Origin: Bacteroidales bacterium
GTDB taxonomy: Bacteria > Bacteroidota > Bacteroidia > Bacteroidales > P3
Direction of reading: 5' to 3'
Assembly: GCA_017479385.1 (NCBI GenBank)
Contig: JAFVCE010000022.1
Span: 1 to 64,000, forward strand
Length of the DNA stretch: 64,000 bases
Part shown: in pieces, positions 44,915 to 54,961 of the stretch
How positions within the stretch are numbered: position 1 is the first letter of the stretch
Layout: each line of letters begins with the position of its first letter
Made by a program: the position numbers and the translations under genes
Notes under the pieces: generated by a model
The model's database searches: none
Told to the model about the DNA's origin: nothing
What the model saw: only the letters and a program-made list of their open reading frames with translations

Positions 44915-45117
44915 AGAAAATTGTTCCGTTGTTCGTCCTTTTTGTCGCCGTTTTGGCTCTTGCTGGCTGCGAACGTCGCTGCCGCTGCTACGAGCACGAC
45001 GGCAACGTGGTCTATTTTTCAGAAGATGAGGTCCGCGCCACCGACGGCACCTGCGTCAATATGCGCGAGCAGGCTGGCCAGCAGTTCTACTATAGTTTGT
45101 GCGAGTGGGAGTATTAG
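44911..45117 (+). CDS. Small Cys-rich lipoprotein
   Basis: A 68-residue lipoprotein with signal sequence MKKIVPLFVLFVAVLALAG and lipobox Cys20, followed by CRCYEHDG and two further cysteines near the end. The pattern of a short lipoprotein with CxCY after the lipidated Cys recurs in Bacteroidota. Its function is unknown. The ATG overlaps the flippase stop (ATGA), so the two are co-translated. The gene is complete and ends before a stretch with a repeat and a hairpin. Confidence 0.75.
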   Translation: MKKIVPLFVLFVAVLALAGCERRCRCYEHDGNVVYFSEDEVRATDGTCVNMREQAGQQFYYSLCEWEY

Positions 45118-45317
45118 TTTTGGGGTGAATGACGAGCCAAGTATTATGAAGTTTCTGGATGGAAAGCTTGTTGCGTAGGCTTACTCGTGTGTGGTTTGCT
45201 GGAGTTTTGGTGCTGTTGGAGGCACGAAGCGAGGCGATTTTGCCCAGTTTGGTAGGGTATTTTATCGATAAAGCAGGGGTAGTGTAGGGGGCGAAATCGA
45301 TGGTTAATCGTCTCAGT

Positions 45318-45368
45318 ATCAGTGTTTGTTCGACCTCAATACGACCTTAACCCCTCTTTAACCCCTCC
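45318..45368 (-). repeat. Dispersed repeat, copy E
   Basis: On the minus strand GGAGGGGTTAAAGAGGGGTT, then the exact core GGTCGTATTGAGGTCGAA (45346-45329), then CAAACACTGAT. The similarity to copy A may continue further left, to about 45288. Confidence 0.92.
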
Positions 45369-45479
45369 TTGGTGTTGTTTTTCAGGCTCTTATGTAGCCG
45401 GCATGGTGGTGCGATATATGCCAAATAAATCGATACAAGATACCCCCCCCTGTAGGCCTCTGTTTTTTTATGCCAACGA

Positions 45480-45512
45480 TTCCTGGGGCGGGCTGCAAGC
45501 CCGCCCCAGGAA
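45480..45512. terminator. Bidirectional GC-rich hairpin
   Basis: Perfect 15-base arms TTCCTGGGGCGGGCT and its complement with a 3-base loop, placed between the convergent small-lipoprotein and decarboxylase genes. Confidence 0.8.
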
Positions 45513-45577
45513 CCGTGATTTCGAATTGCTCGGTTCTGACTCTATCTTCCAGAAACCAGTTTGCTTGGATTAGCGCT

Positions 45578-46978
45578 TCAGTATCCTAAGATTTTCAGCA
45601 TCGACTTGTGGCTCTGCTCTTTAGCGAAGAGCTTGGTGGTGTATTCGCCGTTCTCGTCCTTGTCGATGATGATGTGTTTTGGCGCTGGTATGAGGCAGTG
45701 CTGAATGCCGCCATAGCCGCCGAGGCTTTCCTGGTAGGCGCCGGTGTGGAAGAAACCGATGTAGAGCGGTTCGTCCTTCTGCAGCTTGGGCAGGAAGATG
45801 GCGTTGGCGTGGCTGTCGGCGTTGTAGTAGTCCTCGCTGTCGCAGGTCAGTCCGCCGAGGAAAACGCGCTGGTATTCGCAGTCCCAGTGGTTGACGGGGA
45901 GCATGATGAATCGTTGGTTTATGCCCCAAGTGTCGGGCAGGGTGGTGATGAAACTCGAGTCAATCATATACCACAGTTCGCGGTCGTTTTGTTGTTTCTG
46001 GTCGAGTATGCTGTAGAGTGTTGCGCCGCTCTCGCCCACGGTGAACGAACCAAATTCGGTGAAGATGTTTGGCTCCTCGACGCCACGATTGGTGCAAATG
46101 TTTTTGATTTGGGCCAGTATTTCTTCGGCCATATATTCGTAGTCGTAGTTGGCAGCGAGTGAGTTTTTGAGTGGAAAACCACCACCAATGTTCAGACTGT
46201 CGAGTGCCGGGCATACGCGCTTGAGGTCGCAATAAACGTTGACGCATTTTGCCAGTTCGTTCCAATAGTAGGCGGTGTCGCGTATGCCGGTGTTGATAAA
46301 GAAGTGCAGCATTTTGAAGCTGAACTTGGGATTTGGTGCAATTTGTTCTTCGTAGAATGAAACAATGTCGTTGTAGCGAATGCCGAGGCGCGAGGTGTAG
46401 AAATCGAACTTGGGTTCCTCTTCTGAAGCGATGCGGATGCCGATTTTCATCGGTTGGTCGGGCTCTTGCAGCTGGCGGTCGAAGGCGTAGTACTCGTTCT
46501 TGTTGTCGAGAATTGGCACCACATTGTGAAATCCGTCGCGATAGATTTCGATAATATTGTCGATGTATTGCTGTCGCTTGTAGCCGTTACAGATAATGAA
46601 TTTATCTTTGCCAATCAAGCCCTGTGCAAAGAGTTCTTGGATGAGATTTATGTCGAACGCCGACGAAGTTTCGAGGTTAATATCGTTCTTCAATGCCTCC
46701 TCCATCACAAACGAGAAGTGGCTCGACTTGGTGCAGTAGCAGTAGTTGTAGCTGCCGCGGTAGTCGGTTTTGGCAATGGCCACGTTGAAGAGGCGTTTGG
46801 CGCGCTGAATTTGAGCGCTGATTTTTGGTAAATAGGTGATTTTGAGCGGTGTGCCATACTGCTTGATGATTTCCATCAGCGGTATGTCGTGGAAATAGAG
46901 CTCGCCATCCTCGGTGCGAAATTCGTCTTGAGGGAAGTCGAAAGTTTGGTCGATAAGGTCGTAATATTTGTTTTTCAT
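45578..46978 (-). CDS. Fold-III PLP decarboxylase (arginine/diaminopimelate-type)
   Basis: A 466-residue pyridoxal-phosphate enzyme of the alanine-racemase/ornithine-decarboxylase fold. The expected PLP lysine is in YNYCYCTKSSHFSFV, and the substrate-binding part includes LNIGGGFPLK, TEFGSFTVGESGATLYSI and GLTCDSEDYY. The C-terminal part is long (GFFHTGAYQESLGGYGG). In Bacteroidales close relatives are annotated arginine decarboxylase, which would feed polyamine synthesis, but substrate prediction in this family is weak, and diaminopimelate or carboxynorspermidine are alternatives. The start at 46978 is preferred over the upstream extension because it removes a non-homologous tail. A TAACTTTGC element lies about 50 bases upstream. 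Confidence 0.85.
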   Translation of the reverse strand: MKNKYYDLIDQTFDFPQDEFRTEDGELYFHDIPLMEIIKQYGTPLKITYLPKISAQIQRAKRLFNVAIAKTDYRGSYNYCYCTKSSHFSFVMEEALKNDINLETSSAFDINLIQELFAQGLIGKDKFIICNGYKRQQYIDNIIEIYRDGFHNVVPILDNKNEYYAFDRQLQEPDQPMKIGIRIASEEEPKFDFYTSRLGIRYNDIVSFYEEQIAPNPKFSFKMLHFFINTGIRDTAYYWNELAKCVNVYCDLKRVCPALDSLNIGGGFPLKNSLAANYDYEYMAEEILAQIKNICTNRGVEEPNIFTEFGSFTVGESGATLYSILDQKQQNDRELWYMIDSSFITTLPDTWGINQRFIMLPVNHWDCEYQRVFLGGLTCDSEDYYNADSHANAIFLPKLQKDEPLYIGFFHTGAYQESLGGYGGIQHCLIPAPKHIIIDKDENGEYTTKLFAKEQSHKSMLKILGY

Positions 46979-47028
46979 CTTACTTGGATTGTGTAAAAAA
47001 GTTCCATCCGACCAACTCGGATTCGGCT

Positions 47029-47037
47029 GCAAAGTTA
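47029..47037 (-). promoter_or_regulatory. -7 element of the decarboxylase gene
   Basis: Minus-strand TAACTTTGC, the perfect Bacteroidota -7 sequence, 51 bases before the ATG. No good -33 element was found at the usual distance. Confidence 0.6.
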
Positions 47038-47113
47038 CAAAAAAAATCTAATATACATATATTTTATTGCAAAACATGGCAAAAAAATCTCCGCCGGCTC
47101 ATGCATTTGGCAA

Positions 47114-47143
47114 AAAGCCGGGCCCGAAGTTGAGTCCGGCTTT
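47114..47143 (-). terminator. Terminator of the glucan-synthase-like gene
   Basis: Arms AAAGCCGG (47114-47121) and CCGGCTTT (47136-47143). On the minus strand the hairpin ends in a T-run, 27 bases after the giant gene's stop. Confidence 0.75.
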
Positions 47144-47169
47144 GTTTGATGGTAGGTCGGTTGCGGCGG

Positions 47170-50100
47170 TCAGCCGATGTTGATGGTGTGCTCCTCGTGG
47201 TCGTCGACAAGGGTCACGATGGTCGGTTGCTTGCCGTTGGCCGTGTTGGTATACTTAATGTGGTAGAGGGTTTTCCCAAAGCGGTAGGTGAGGCCAAAAC
47301 CAGGCCACCCAGTCGGGATGTTGGGCGCAATGGTGAGCTTGTTGCCCTCTTTGTGCAGACCCAGAATGTTCTCGATACCAGTCTTATAGGCCCACGAGGC
47401 CGAGCCGGTATACCAGGTCCATCCACCGCGGCCGGGGTGTTGCGGATTGCTGTAGATGTCGGCTGCCATACAGAACGGCTCGACTTGGTATTTCAGCACG
47501 TCGGCCAGCGACGAGGTGCGGTGAATGGGGTTGATAATAGAGTAGAGGTAGTAGGCCATGTCGGTGCGCCCCTCTTTGAGCTGAGCCATGATGTACCACA
47601 TGGCGCCGTGGGTGTATTGGCCGCCATTTTCGCGTATGCCGATGGGGTAGTTGGCAATGTAGCCTGGCGAGGGTTTCGAACTGTACTGGAATGGTGGGGT
47701 GAGCAGCTGTATTATTTCGTGCTCGCGACCCACGAGGCGGGCATCGGTTTCGCGCATAATCGATTGTTTCTGGTCTGGCGTGGCCACGTCGGTCAGAATG
47801 CTCCAGGCCTGGCTAATGAGGTCTATTTGGCACTCGGTGTTGTTTCGACTGCCCATAGGTTCGCCGTTGTCGAAGTAGGCGCGCAAGAACCAAGCGCCGT
47901 CCCAGGCGTGCTTTTGCAGCGCGTCGACGAGCTTTTGGCGGAATGTGCTGAGCTCGGCACAGAAAGTGAGGTCGGCGCCGGGGACAAGCTGGGCGAGTTG
48001 CTCGAGCTTGGGCGCAATGTCTATAAGGAAGAAGGCGACCCAAACGCTCTCGCCACGACCTTGAACGCCCACGCGGCTCATGCCGTCGTTCCAGTCGCCG
48101 CACCCCATAAGTGGCAAGCCGTGCTGGCCAATGCGGTGCATGGCGCGGGTCATGGCGCGACATAGGTGGTCGTAGAGCCGAGCCTGTCCCGAACCAGACT
48201 CGTCGATGGTGTAGTTCATTCCGCGTTCGGCCTCGCCCGGGGCCAACTGGTCGGCGTGGCAGAAAGGTACCTCCTCGGTCAGGATAGAGGTGTCGGCAGT
48301 TACGCTGACGTATTGATATGTAACATAGATTAGCCACAGGTAGTCGTCGCTGAATGTGGTTCTTGCGCCGAGGTGCAGGCTCTCGTGCCACCAGTGCAGC
48401 ACGTCGCCCTCGGGGAATTGGTGTGCGGCGTGGTCCAGAATTTGGCGGCGGGCATAGGCCGGGTCGCTGTAGAGCAGCGACATGACGTCTTGCAGTTGGT
48501 CGCGGAAGCCGGTGGCTCCGCCCACTTGGTAGAAGCCGGCGCGGGCAAAAAGCCGGGCCGAGCTAACTTGGTAGAGGTACCAGCGGTTGAGCATATGGTT
48601 GAACGAGGCGTCGGGTGTTTCGACCTGAATGTGGCCCAAGCGCTGGTCCCAATAGTCGACCACGCGGTCGAATTCGGCATAGATTGCAGCAATGTCGCGA
48701 GTGGGTGTTTGGGCAGTGTTTTCGCTTCGTTTCGAAGCACTTATTACGAATGCGGTCTCGCCCTCGCCACTGGCTGGTAGGTCGAGCGCAAAACCGAGCT
48801 GTTTGCGGTTGGGGTATTGCAGCGCGTGGTCGACGGGGCTGTCGGTCACGGCACACAAACAGACCTCGATGTCGTGGTAGACCGGATGGTAGACGTTGCG
48901 TACGCGAATGCTGCGCGAGGCCTCGTCCCATTCGGAGTGCAGGTAGCGTGCGGTTTGCTCTTCGCACATTCCGAGCACGAGTTTGTAGACCATATCGAGC
49001 CGAACGGTGCGTGGTCGGTCGGTTTTGTTGGCAATCTTTATTTGGTAGTATTTCTCCATACGGTCTATAGCCACAAAAGTCCGCACCTTGACTGTCAGGT
49101 CGTCGTATTCAGCGTCGAATGCAGACCAACCCTGGCCGTGGCGAGCAGTGGCAGGTACAAACTGCTGGCGGTCTATGAGTAGCATTTCGCTGGCAGGGTC
49201 GCGCACAATGTCGTTGCTCCAACCCGTGAGTTTGAACTGCTGCGCGTTGTAGGCAAAGGTAAATCCGGCCATAGTAGAACTCACCACGCAGCCAAAGGCT
49301 TGCTCGTTGGCAATGACGTTGACCCACGGCATGGGGGTGTTGGTGTTGGTCACCACATAGTCGCGCCCATCGTTGTCGAACCCGCCATACTGGTTGTAGT
49401 ATTCCAGGTGGCTCCACACGCGAAACTCCTTCTTGGGCTGCATTGTGGGGTATTCTATTTTGTCTTGGTAGTGTTGGTTGGCGGTTTCGAGGTTGAGAAG
49501 TTGTTCGCTAATAGTCAGTCCGCCGGTGGTGGTGAAGCACAGCTGGGCCACGGTGTGGAGCAGTGTACGCTCGGCGGGGCTGATGTCGTTGCCGTTCAGG
49601 ATGTAGACGTGGCCCGCCTCGCTGTGTTGCACCCAGAGATGCTCGGTGTCGGCCATATTGCGCACAAACGAGCCGAGGGCGGCGCGTTCGGGTTCGGGCG
49701 CGTCGTTGATGATGACGAGGTCGAGCAGCAGTCCGTGTACCTTATAATATTCGAACGCGCGTAGCAACTCTTTGGCGTGGCCCGAATATTTGGCACTGTC
49801 TATTTCGAGCAGCAATATGGCGAGGTCGCCGCTAATGCCAAAGCGCCACAAACCGCTTTGCGACAGCGTGTTGGCGGCCAGCGTATTGTTGCGGTCTGAA
49901 CCGAGGGTGGCTGTCTGGGCCATATATTTTGCAATGTTGCAGTAGAGTCGCATTTGGCTGCCTTTGAGTAGCGAATTTTGCAAGCGAATGTTGTTGAACA
50001 CCGAGGCTGTGTGGAAAGCGTGTTCCACGTCGGCTTGCGACTGGTACTGCTCGGCGAGTTGTTCCAATTGCTCGTGTGCTTTGCCAAACGCAGTGATGAC

Positions 50101-53100
50101 GTAGGCTTCGCTGCTCTTGCCTGCCGCAATATGTATGCGTCGGCGCATACTCATGATATGGTCGAGGGTTGTACCGACCGTTGCGGTGAGCGTGCTGCGG
50201 CTCTCTATGATATGGGCACGGCGCAGGCTGTTGCCTCGGCCGAGGAATTTGAGTCGCGAGGTTTCGTACTCCACCAGGTTTGCCCAATCGCCCTGCTCTT
50301 GCTGCTCGTCGACCCACAGGCGGTGCATCATGTAGTGACGGCTGTCGCCGTTGCCCGGACGGCTAAAGAAGATGGCTTGGCAGTTGCTGTCGTAAGACGA
50401 GTCTATCTTCATGGCGTTGAACACGCGGTGGCTCTCGTCCTCGGCGGCGGTGGCGAGCACCACTTCGCCATAGGTGGTTATTTCGAGGTCTATGTCGCTG
50501 TCGGAGTTGTTGCTAAAGGTGTAGCGACGCAGTTCGGCGCTGCGGTCTTTGAGCACGGTGACTTCGGTCTTGGTCACCACAGGACCGTCGGTGCGCACGT
50601 AGCAAATCTTGTCAGACGCAAAACTCACCCTGTAGTTTTCGGGCATCACGTCGAGAGGGGCGTAGGTGGCGCTCCATATCTGGTCGGTCGACAGGTTGCG
50701 AATGTAGAGGTAGGTGCCGTAGTGGTCGGCCGATATTTTGCGGTAGCGACAAAGCAGGATGTTGCGATAGCGCGAGAAGCCGCTTCCGCGGTCGTTCATC
50801 AGCACTGTGTATTGGCCGTTGCTCACAACCCCTATTTCGGGCACGTTGGCAATTCCCTCATAGTCGCGCGCGTCGCTTTCGTTCTGCACTTTGCTGTATT
50901 GATAGCGCTTGTATTGGGTAACCTTGAGGTCGATGTAGGGTTTAACTTGGGCTTTCTCTTTGAGCAGGGTTTCCATCGACTGCATTGCAGGTTCGTGCAT
51001 GAAGTATCGTTGCAAGCAGTTGTTGTTAAGGTAGTTGGTGAGCGAGGCGAGAATCATCCCCTGATGGTGAGCATAGTGTGCAAGGACAGGCACATGGTCT
51101 TCGTTGTCGTAGCTTTCGAAGAAGCCGAGACCAGTATCGTACATATTAAGGTCGTATAGAAGTCGAATATTGTCGCATACGGCTCGGTCGTCAATGCCAA
51201 TAGCCAATATCGAGCTGTAGGGCGAAACCACTATGCGGTCGGGGGTAGTGTTTTGGAACTTGAGGTAGGGCACGCCGAAAGCGTGGTATTTGTAGTTCTG
51301 TGCGTCGTCGAGTTCGTTGTAGGCCGTTTCGCTTATACCCCACGGCATGGTTTTGGGGTTGTTGATTTCTGATTTTGAGTTTTTTATGAAAGCCCGTTGT
51401 GCACGAATGGCAAAACTGTAAGTCTCGTCCATCAAGGTGTGCCTGTAGGTAGGGAGGAAAATTAGCGGCATGAAGTATTCGAACATCGTTCCGTACCACG
51501 AGGCCACGCCTTTGTAGCCTTTGTATTGCACGAGAGTTTTGTCGAGGCAGAACCAGTGTTTGTAGGGTGCGTCGCCTTGCGCAATGGCGAGGAACGAGGT
51601 GAGGCGCGCTTCGGAGGCAAAGTTGTTGTAGTGGTAGGGTAGGAGGGTGTGGCTGCCGTAGTCGTAGCCAATGCTGAAGACGTCGAGTTCGGGGTTGTAA
51701 AGTTTCGAGAAATCGGTTTGCACAATTAGGCGGTCAACTCTGCCAAGCAACTGGTCGTGGTCTTGCTTGGTAGAGAGGTAGCCTTTGAGCGTGTAGAGGC
51801 AGGCTACGAAGTTGCCACTGTCGGCGGTGCTGACAAAGTAGTTTGGCAGTTTGGCCAACGTGCTGGTGTTGTACCAGTTAAAGAGGTGCCCGTTCCATTT
51901 TTCGAGCTGCTCCACGGTGCCAATAACGTTGCATAGTCGGCGCAGGGCTTCGTTGTGCGAGATGAAGCCCAGTTCGGCAGCGCTGATAATGGCCACAATC
52001 GAGTATCCGATGTTGGTTGGCGAGGTCTTATAGTCGGTCAGCGGTTCGCGTCCTTGCTGGTAGTTGTCGGGTACGAGATAGTTGGTTTGTTCCGTAATCA
52101 TGCTGTCGAAGAAGTGCCACGTGTCTTGCGCAATATGTTCCATATCGGCAGTTTCGGACGGCGAAAGACTCTTCTTGTTTTGTGGGAATTTGCGACCAAG
52201 TCGGTACATCACCACCGGCGCCAAGCACCACAGCACGATGCAGAACGCGGCGGCAACAATGTCGGCCACGTTGGCTGGGCGCGTCATTATGAGCGCAGCC
52301 ATACCGGCAGAGGCAACATAGTTGAACCAGAATTTGCCCACATAGTCGCCCAGTGTTCCTTTTGTACTTTTGGCAGCCTCGTCGCTCGTAACCCAGTTTA
52401 GCAAGTCTTTGTGGCTAACCCACATACGCCAGCAGGCTCGCACGGCGGCGTCGGTATACATCCAAGCCTCTTTTGGCAGCAGGGCAAATTGCACCAACGA
52501 GCGGTAGACTATGACGCGGAAGCCACGCATGAGGGTCATATAATATTTGTAGCGTTTGCCAAATCGTGGCAGGTTGGTCATTTGGCCGATGATGAAGAAC
52601 ATGATTGGCGAAGCCACTGCCGCTAATGCCACCACAACCCACCACACCGGGTGGGTGGCGGTGTGGGTGCCAAAGCCCACCAAGAGCGTCAGCAGCAAAG
52701 CAAGGCTGAGGAGCGAGCGGCGCAGGTTGTCGAAAATCTTCCAGCGACCAATGGTATTAACTTGGTTTTTAACGCGTTGGCCGCGCTCGTTGCGCACTTT
52801 GTGTCCGAGCCAGCCAATTATTTGCCAGTCGCCTCGCGTCCAGCGATGGTGGCGTTTGGCGTCGTCTATGTAGTTGGATGGGTTGTCGTCGAAGAGTTCC
52901 ACGTCGTTGATTAGGCCACAGCGCAGGTGGCAACCTTCGAGCAGGTCGTGGCTGAGAATGAGATTTTCGGGGAATGTGCCTTTAAGCACTTGTTGAAAGA
53001 CTTTGAGGTCGTAGATGCCTTTGCCACAGAACGACCCTTCGTTGAAGATGTCTTGATAGAGTTCGAACGATGCGGTGGTGTAGACATCGAGTCCGCCCAG

Positions 53101-54777
53101 TCCGGCCATGAGTTGGGCGTAGCGACTTTTGCTGGTTACTTCGACGTCGACGTTGACTCTGGGTTGCATAATGCCATAGCCTTTCTCGACACGTTTGCCG
53201 TCGGCCGAAAGTTGGGCACGGTTGAGGGGGTGAGTCATGGCACCGATGAGTTTTTGGGCCGAGTAGAGTACGAGTTCGGTATCGGTGTCGAGTGTGATGA
53301 CGAATTTGATTTTCGGGGCGTTGCCTTCGAGCCAGCGGCTGATGGTTTCGCAACGGAAGCGGACACGCTTTTCGTCGTCGCTGGTTTGGCCAAGAAGCAG
53401 GTCGTTGAAGTGGAGTATGGCACCGCGCTTGCGCTCGTGGCCCAGCCAGCAGCGCTCGCCGTCGCTCCATGCGCGTCTGCGGTAAACGAAGTTGAATATT
53501 GGTGCGCCGTATTTGGCGTTGAGTTCGTCGACTTTGGCTTGACCTGCGGTCACCACTTCGTCGTCCCAAGGCATATCCTCGGTCGGACCGGCCGCGGCGT
53601 CGCCAACAAGTGTGTAGTATAGGTTTTGGTTGCGGCTGTCGAGTCGCTCGCCATTGCCGGCGCGGTTGATGTTGGAGAGGTAGTAGACTTCCATCTGTTC
53701 GAGCAGTTCTACGGTCCGTTCGCTACTTTTGAGTATGGTAGGCATGATGACCATGGTGGCATACTCGTCGGGGATGAGGCCGTCTTTGAACTTCAGTTTG
53801 AAGGTGCCGCGCGGCTTGTGGATTTTCGATAGCAACCAGTTGAAGAGGTCTATCGCCACCTGGCTCATAGGTATGCAGAGCAACAACGCGAGCAGCACGA
53901 ACGTCCACCCCCATTGCCAGCCGGTGCAGGCTGCGGCAAATAGGGCTGCAGGTGTGAGCGAGGCAAGTGTCACTATGGCCACATAGAGGCGCGCACGAAC
54001 TCCCCATTTCTTGGGTGGGAAGAGTTGCCAACCAACGTGTTCGCCTCGCTCGTTGGCTTGGTTGACGAGGCGCTTCACGAGCTCGTATTCCGACACACGT
54101 TGGCCACGCTGGCGCCGCGTGAGGCGAACTATCTGCGCCCTGTAGTCCTCTTTGGTTTTGTCTTGCATTTGGTCGTACATACCCACCTGCTCGTTTTTCA
54201 GCGCTCGCTCAGAGTGGCTTACCGCGTCGATGAGTTCGGCCATCGGCAGTTTGGTGATTTTTTTGAGCGAGTTGAAGATGTTCATCATCGTCAGGTTCTC
54301 GGCGGCGGCGCGTTCGAGCTTTTCGGGGTCGGGCTTGGCGGTTGGGCTGTAGTGGTGGGCGCCTTCGAACTCGAGTTGATGGCAGAGGTCGGCCAGCTCG
54401 CTTATGAGTATGGTTTTGAGCAGAGGCAGTAGGGCGCACACTTCGGGGTAGGATAGGTAGTCTTTTTGCCGAGCTTGCACCTGGCTCAAGTAGCGGAACA
54501 TCAGCTCCTTATCGGTGCGGTGATGACAGCGGCGCAGGTAGCCTTCGAGTACCCTCCAAAGGGCCTCGATGCGGTTTTTGGGCACTCGGTTGCGCCCATG
54601 CTCTATGGCGCGCAGCTCCTCGCGTAGCACTTTTTCCTGCTCGCTTATCATGTAGTAGTTGTCGAGCACCCACTCGTTGGTGCTTCCCACAAGCCGTTGG
54701 CTGCTGGTTTCTTCGACCAGAAGCATATAGTAGTGCGTTATTTCCTTGACACTATGTTTGAAAGTTTTGTATATCAT
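47170..54777 (-). CDS. Cyclic beta-glucan synthase-like giant (GT84 + GH94)
   Basis: A 2535-residue protein, the largest in the window. The N-terminal part has several membrane helices (from about 275) and a GT84-type glycosyltransferase with DTDTEL (near residue 496) and HHRWTRGDWQ (near 644). A second membrane block follows, then a glucoamylase-like domain (near 930-1270, MPWGISETAYNELD, AHHQGMILASL). The rest forms carbohydrate-binding modules and a GH94 phosphorylase domain with CGDWNDGM near residue 2228 holding the general-acid Asp. Homologs (NdvB, ChvB, Cgs) make cyclic beta-1,2-glucans, with the GH94 part trimming chain length. Here the product is not proven and it may be a linear or mixed glucan. 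Confidence 0.88.
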   Translation of the reverse strand: MIYKTFKHSVKEITHYYMLLVEETSSQRLVGSTNEWVLDNYYMISEQEKVLREELRAIEHGRNRVPKNRIEALWRVLEGYLRRCHHRTDKELMFRYLSQVQARQKDYLSYPEVCALLPLLKTILISELADLCHQLEFEGAHHYSPTAKPDPEKLERAAAENLTMMNIFNSLKKITKLPMAELIDAVSHSERALKNEQVGMYDQMQDKTKEDYRAQIVRLTRRQRGQRVSEYELVKRLVNQANERGEHVGWQLFPPKKWGVRARLYVAIVTLASLTPAALFAAACTGWQWGWTFVLLALLLCIPMSQVAIDLFNWLLSKIHKPRGTFKLKFKDGLIPDEYATMVIMPTILKSSERTVELLEQMEVYYLSNINRAGNGERLDSRNQNLYYTLVGDAAAGPTEDMPWDDEVVTAGQAKVDELNAKYGAPIFNFVYRRRAWSDGERCWLGHERKRGAILHFNDLLLGQTSDDEKRVRFRCETISRWLEGNAPKIKFVITLDTDTELVLYSAQKLIGAMTHPLNRAQLSADGKRVEKGYGIMQPRVNVDVEVTSKSRYAQLMAGLGGLDVYTTASFELYQDIFNEGSFCGKGIYDLKVFQQVLKGTFPENLILSHDLLEGCHLRCGLINDVELFDDNPSNYIDDAKRHHRWTRGDWQIIGWLGHKVRNERGQRVKNQVNTIGRWKIFDNLRRSLLSLALLLTLLVGFGTHTATHPVWWVVVALAAVASPIMFFIIGQMTNLPRFGKRYKYYMTLMRGFRVIVYRSLVQFALLPKEAWMYTDAAVRACWRMWVSHKDLLNWVTSDEAAKSTKGTLGDYVGKFWFNYVASAGMAALIMTRPANVADIVAAAFCIVLWCLAPVVMYRLGRKFPQNKKSLSPSETADMEHIAQDTWHFFDSMITEQTNYLVPDNYQQGREPLTDYKTSPTNIGYSIVAIISAAELGFISHNEALRRLCNVIGTVEQLEKWNGHLFNWYNTSTLAKLPNYFVSTADSGNFVACLYTLKGYLSTKQDHDQLLGRVDRLIVQTDFSKLYNPELDVFSIGYDYGSHTLLPYHYNNFASEARLTSFLAIAQGDAPYKHWFCLDKTLVQYKGYKGVASWYGTMFEYFMPLIFLPTYRHTLMDETYSFAIRAQRAFIKNSKSEINNPKTMPWGISETAYNELDDAQNYKYHAFGVPYLKFQNTTPDRIVVSPYSSILAIGIDDRAVCDNIRLLYDLNMYDTGLGFFESYDNEDHVPVLAHYAHHQGMILASLTNYLNNNCLQRYFMHEPAMQSMETLLKEKAQVKPYIDLKVTQYKRYQYSKVQNESDARDYEGIANVPEIGVVSNGQYTVLMNDRGSGFSRYRNILLCRYRKISADHYGTYLYIRNLSTDQIWSATYAPLDVMPENYRVSFASDKICYVRTDGPVVTKTEVTVLKDRSAELRRYTFSNNSDSDIDLEITTYGEVVLATAAEDESHRVFNAMKIDSSYDSNCQAIFFSRPGNGDSRHYMMHRLWVDEQQEQGDWANLVEYETSRLKFLGRGNSLRRAHIIESRSTLTATVGTTLDHIMSMRRRIHIAAGKSSEAYVITAFGKAHEQLEQLAEQYQSQADVEHAFHTASVFNNIRLQNSLLKGSQMRLYCNIAKYMAQTATLGSDRNNTLAANTLSQSGLWRFGISGDLAILLLEIDSAKYSGHAKELLRAFEYYKVHGLLLDLVIINDAPEPERAALGSFVRNMADTEHLWVQHSEAGHVYILNGNDISPAERTLLHTVAQLCFTTTGGLTISEQLLNLETANQHYQDKIEYPTMQPKKEFRVWSHLEYYNQYGGFDNDGRDYVVTNTNTPMPWVNVIANEQAFGCVVSSTMAGFTFAYNAQQFKLTGWSNDIVRDPASEMLLIDRQQFVPATARHGQGWSAFDAEYDDLTVKVRTFVAIDRMEKYYQIKIANKTDRPRTVRLDMVYKLVLGMCEEQTARYLHSEWDEASRSIRVRNVYHPVYHDIEVCLCAVTDSPVDHALQYPNRKQLGFALDLPASGEGETAFVISASKRSENTAQTPTRDIAAIYAEFDRVVDYWDQRLGHIQVETPDASFNHMLNRWYLYQVSSARLFARAGFYQVGGATGFRDQLQDVMSLLYSDPAYARRQILDHAAHQFPEGDVLHWWHESLHLGARTTFSDDYLWLIYVTYQYVSVTADTSILTEEVPFCHADQLAPGEAERGMNYTIDESGSGQARLYDHLCRAMTRAMHRIGQHGLPLMGCGDWNDGMSRVGVQGRGESVWVAFFLIDIAPKLEQLAQLVPGADLTFCAELSTFRQKLVDALQKHAWDGAWFLRAYFDNGEPMGSRNNTECQIDLISQAWSILTDVATPDQKQSIMRETDARLVGREHEIIQLLTPPFQYSSKPSPGYIANYPIGIRENGGQYTHGAMWYIMAQLKEGRTDMAYYLYSIINPIHRTSSLADVLKYQVEPFCMAADIYSNPQHPGRGGWTWYTGSASWAYKTGIENILGLHKEGNKLTIAPNIPTGWPGFGLTYRFGKTLYHIKYTNTANGKQPTIVTLVDDHEEHTINIG

Positions 54778-54910
54778 AGCTCACCGCTTCGTAAAACAAA
54801 TATTTTTGCAAATATACACATATTTTTCATATTATGGGCCGAAAATGTCGAAAAAATTATTAAGGTCTGTTTTTAGAGCATTTTTTGTGCGGCGATTGAA
54901 AATTTTTTCG

Positions 54911-54919
54911 TATTTTTGC
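54911..54919 (+). promoter_or_regulatory. -7 element of the alpha/beta hydrolase gene
   Basis: TATTTTTGC, fitting TAnnTTTGC, 42 bases before the ATG. A TTTG at 54884-54887 is 23 bases further upstream, slightly beyond the ideal spacing. Confidence 0.6.
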
Positions 54920-54961
54920 ATTCGCGTTGGTGGGGTCGAACGACGCAGCCTGCCAACCAGT

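Larger units (their letters stand above)
45118..45577. other. 460-bp convergent intergenic region
   Basis: No gene seen. It contains dispersed repeat copy E, a run of eight C (45443-45450) and a strong GC hairpin (45480-45512). Genes converge from both sides. Confidence 0.65.

Noticed and set aside
45322-45573. An 83-codon open frame after the small lipoprotein
   Set aside because: It is made of the dispersed repeat, the poly-C run and the terminator hairpin, so it is not a credible gene.
51141-51180. Resemblance to the dispersed repeat inside the giant glucan-synthase gene
   Set aside because: The match is short and the encoded segment (RLLYDLNMYDTG) aligns naturally with family proteins, so chance similarity is likelier.
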